Assembly: GCF_024586455.1 (NCBI RefSeq)
Contig: NC_065921.1
Coordinates: 25,300,635-25,364,634, forward strand
Direction of reading: 5' to 3'
DNA length: 64,000 nucleotides
DNA from: Bactrocera neohumeralis
Taxonomy: Eukaryota; Arthropoda; Insecta; Diptera; Tephritidae
The notes beneath the pieces were generated by a model. That model searched no databases, was not told where the DNA came from, and saw only the letters and a list, made by a program, of their open reading frames with translations. The position numbers were made by a program, and so were the translations under genes. Below are positions 63,965 through 64,000 of the stretch, piece by piece; position 1 is the stretch's first letter, and each line of letters starts with the position of its first letter.

Positions 63965-64000
63965 TTCGTTCTTGGTTTTTTTTGTTGAAACACTTTTAAA

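Noticed and set aside
1..64000. CRISPR arrays, bacterial operons, tRNA or rRNA genes
   Set aside because: The DNA is insect nuclear sequence; no regularly spaced repeat array, no tRNA cloverleaf with A/B boxes and no rRNA segment was recognised.

Overview
The window looks like nuclear DNA of a higher dipteran, most likely a tephritid fruit fly. The evidence is AT-rich sequence, short introns with fly-type splice sites, Drosophila-type Inr/DPE and TATA promoters, mariner/Tc1/pogo and non-LTR remnants, and two interspersed repeat families whose sequence I know from Bactrocera/Ceratitis genomes. Species assignment is inference.

Left third (about 1.9-20.7 kb, minus strand): one serpin gene that I identify as the Spn42Da (Spn4) orthologue. 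A short first coding exon (20327-20354) with an Inr+DPE promoter joins by a phase-1 intron to a large exon (16298-17223) and a hinge exon (16062-16203). The hinge exon then has a choice of nine downstream terminal exons spread over 14 kb. Each has a 3' splice site entering in the same phase, its own reactive-centre loop, its own serpin C-terminus and its own stop. Eight are open; one (13332-13472) carries a one-base frameshift. The proximal cassette has an R-K-K-R loop and a C-terminal HDEL, the layout of the furin-inhibiting, ER-retained Drosophila isoform. Two cassettes (near 8.2 and 10.4 kb) lie in a 1.7-2 kb tandem duplication. Mariner, LINE and MITE debris fills the gaps between cassettes.

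Middle (28.0-31.8 kb, plus strand): a second, single-isoform serpin of the same cluster, with a 16-nt first coding exon, the same intron phases and a Met-Ser scissile bond. A minus-strand exon at 34425-34521, with an ATG and a strong phase-1 donor, could be a second promoter/first exon for Spn42Da. If so, this second serpin sits inside one of its introns.

35-61 kb: no convincing protein gene. It holds degenerate mobile elements (mariner deletion derivatives, Tc1, LINE copies, a TTAA-flanked MITE, a pogo-like remnant, hairpin-ended repeats), plus two stretches with gene-like splice signals that I cannot assign (40262-40346 minus, 35308-35660 plus).

Right end (62192-63964, minus): an intronless divergent ionotropic receptor (chemosensory iGluR-like channel) of about 590 residues. 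Its 5' end lies 36 bases from the window edge.
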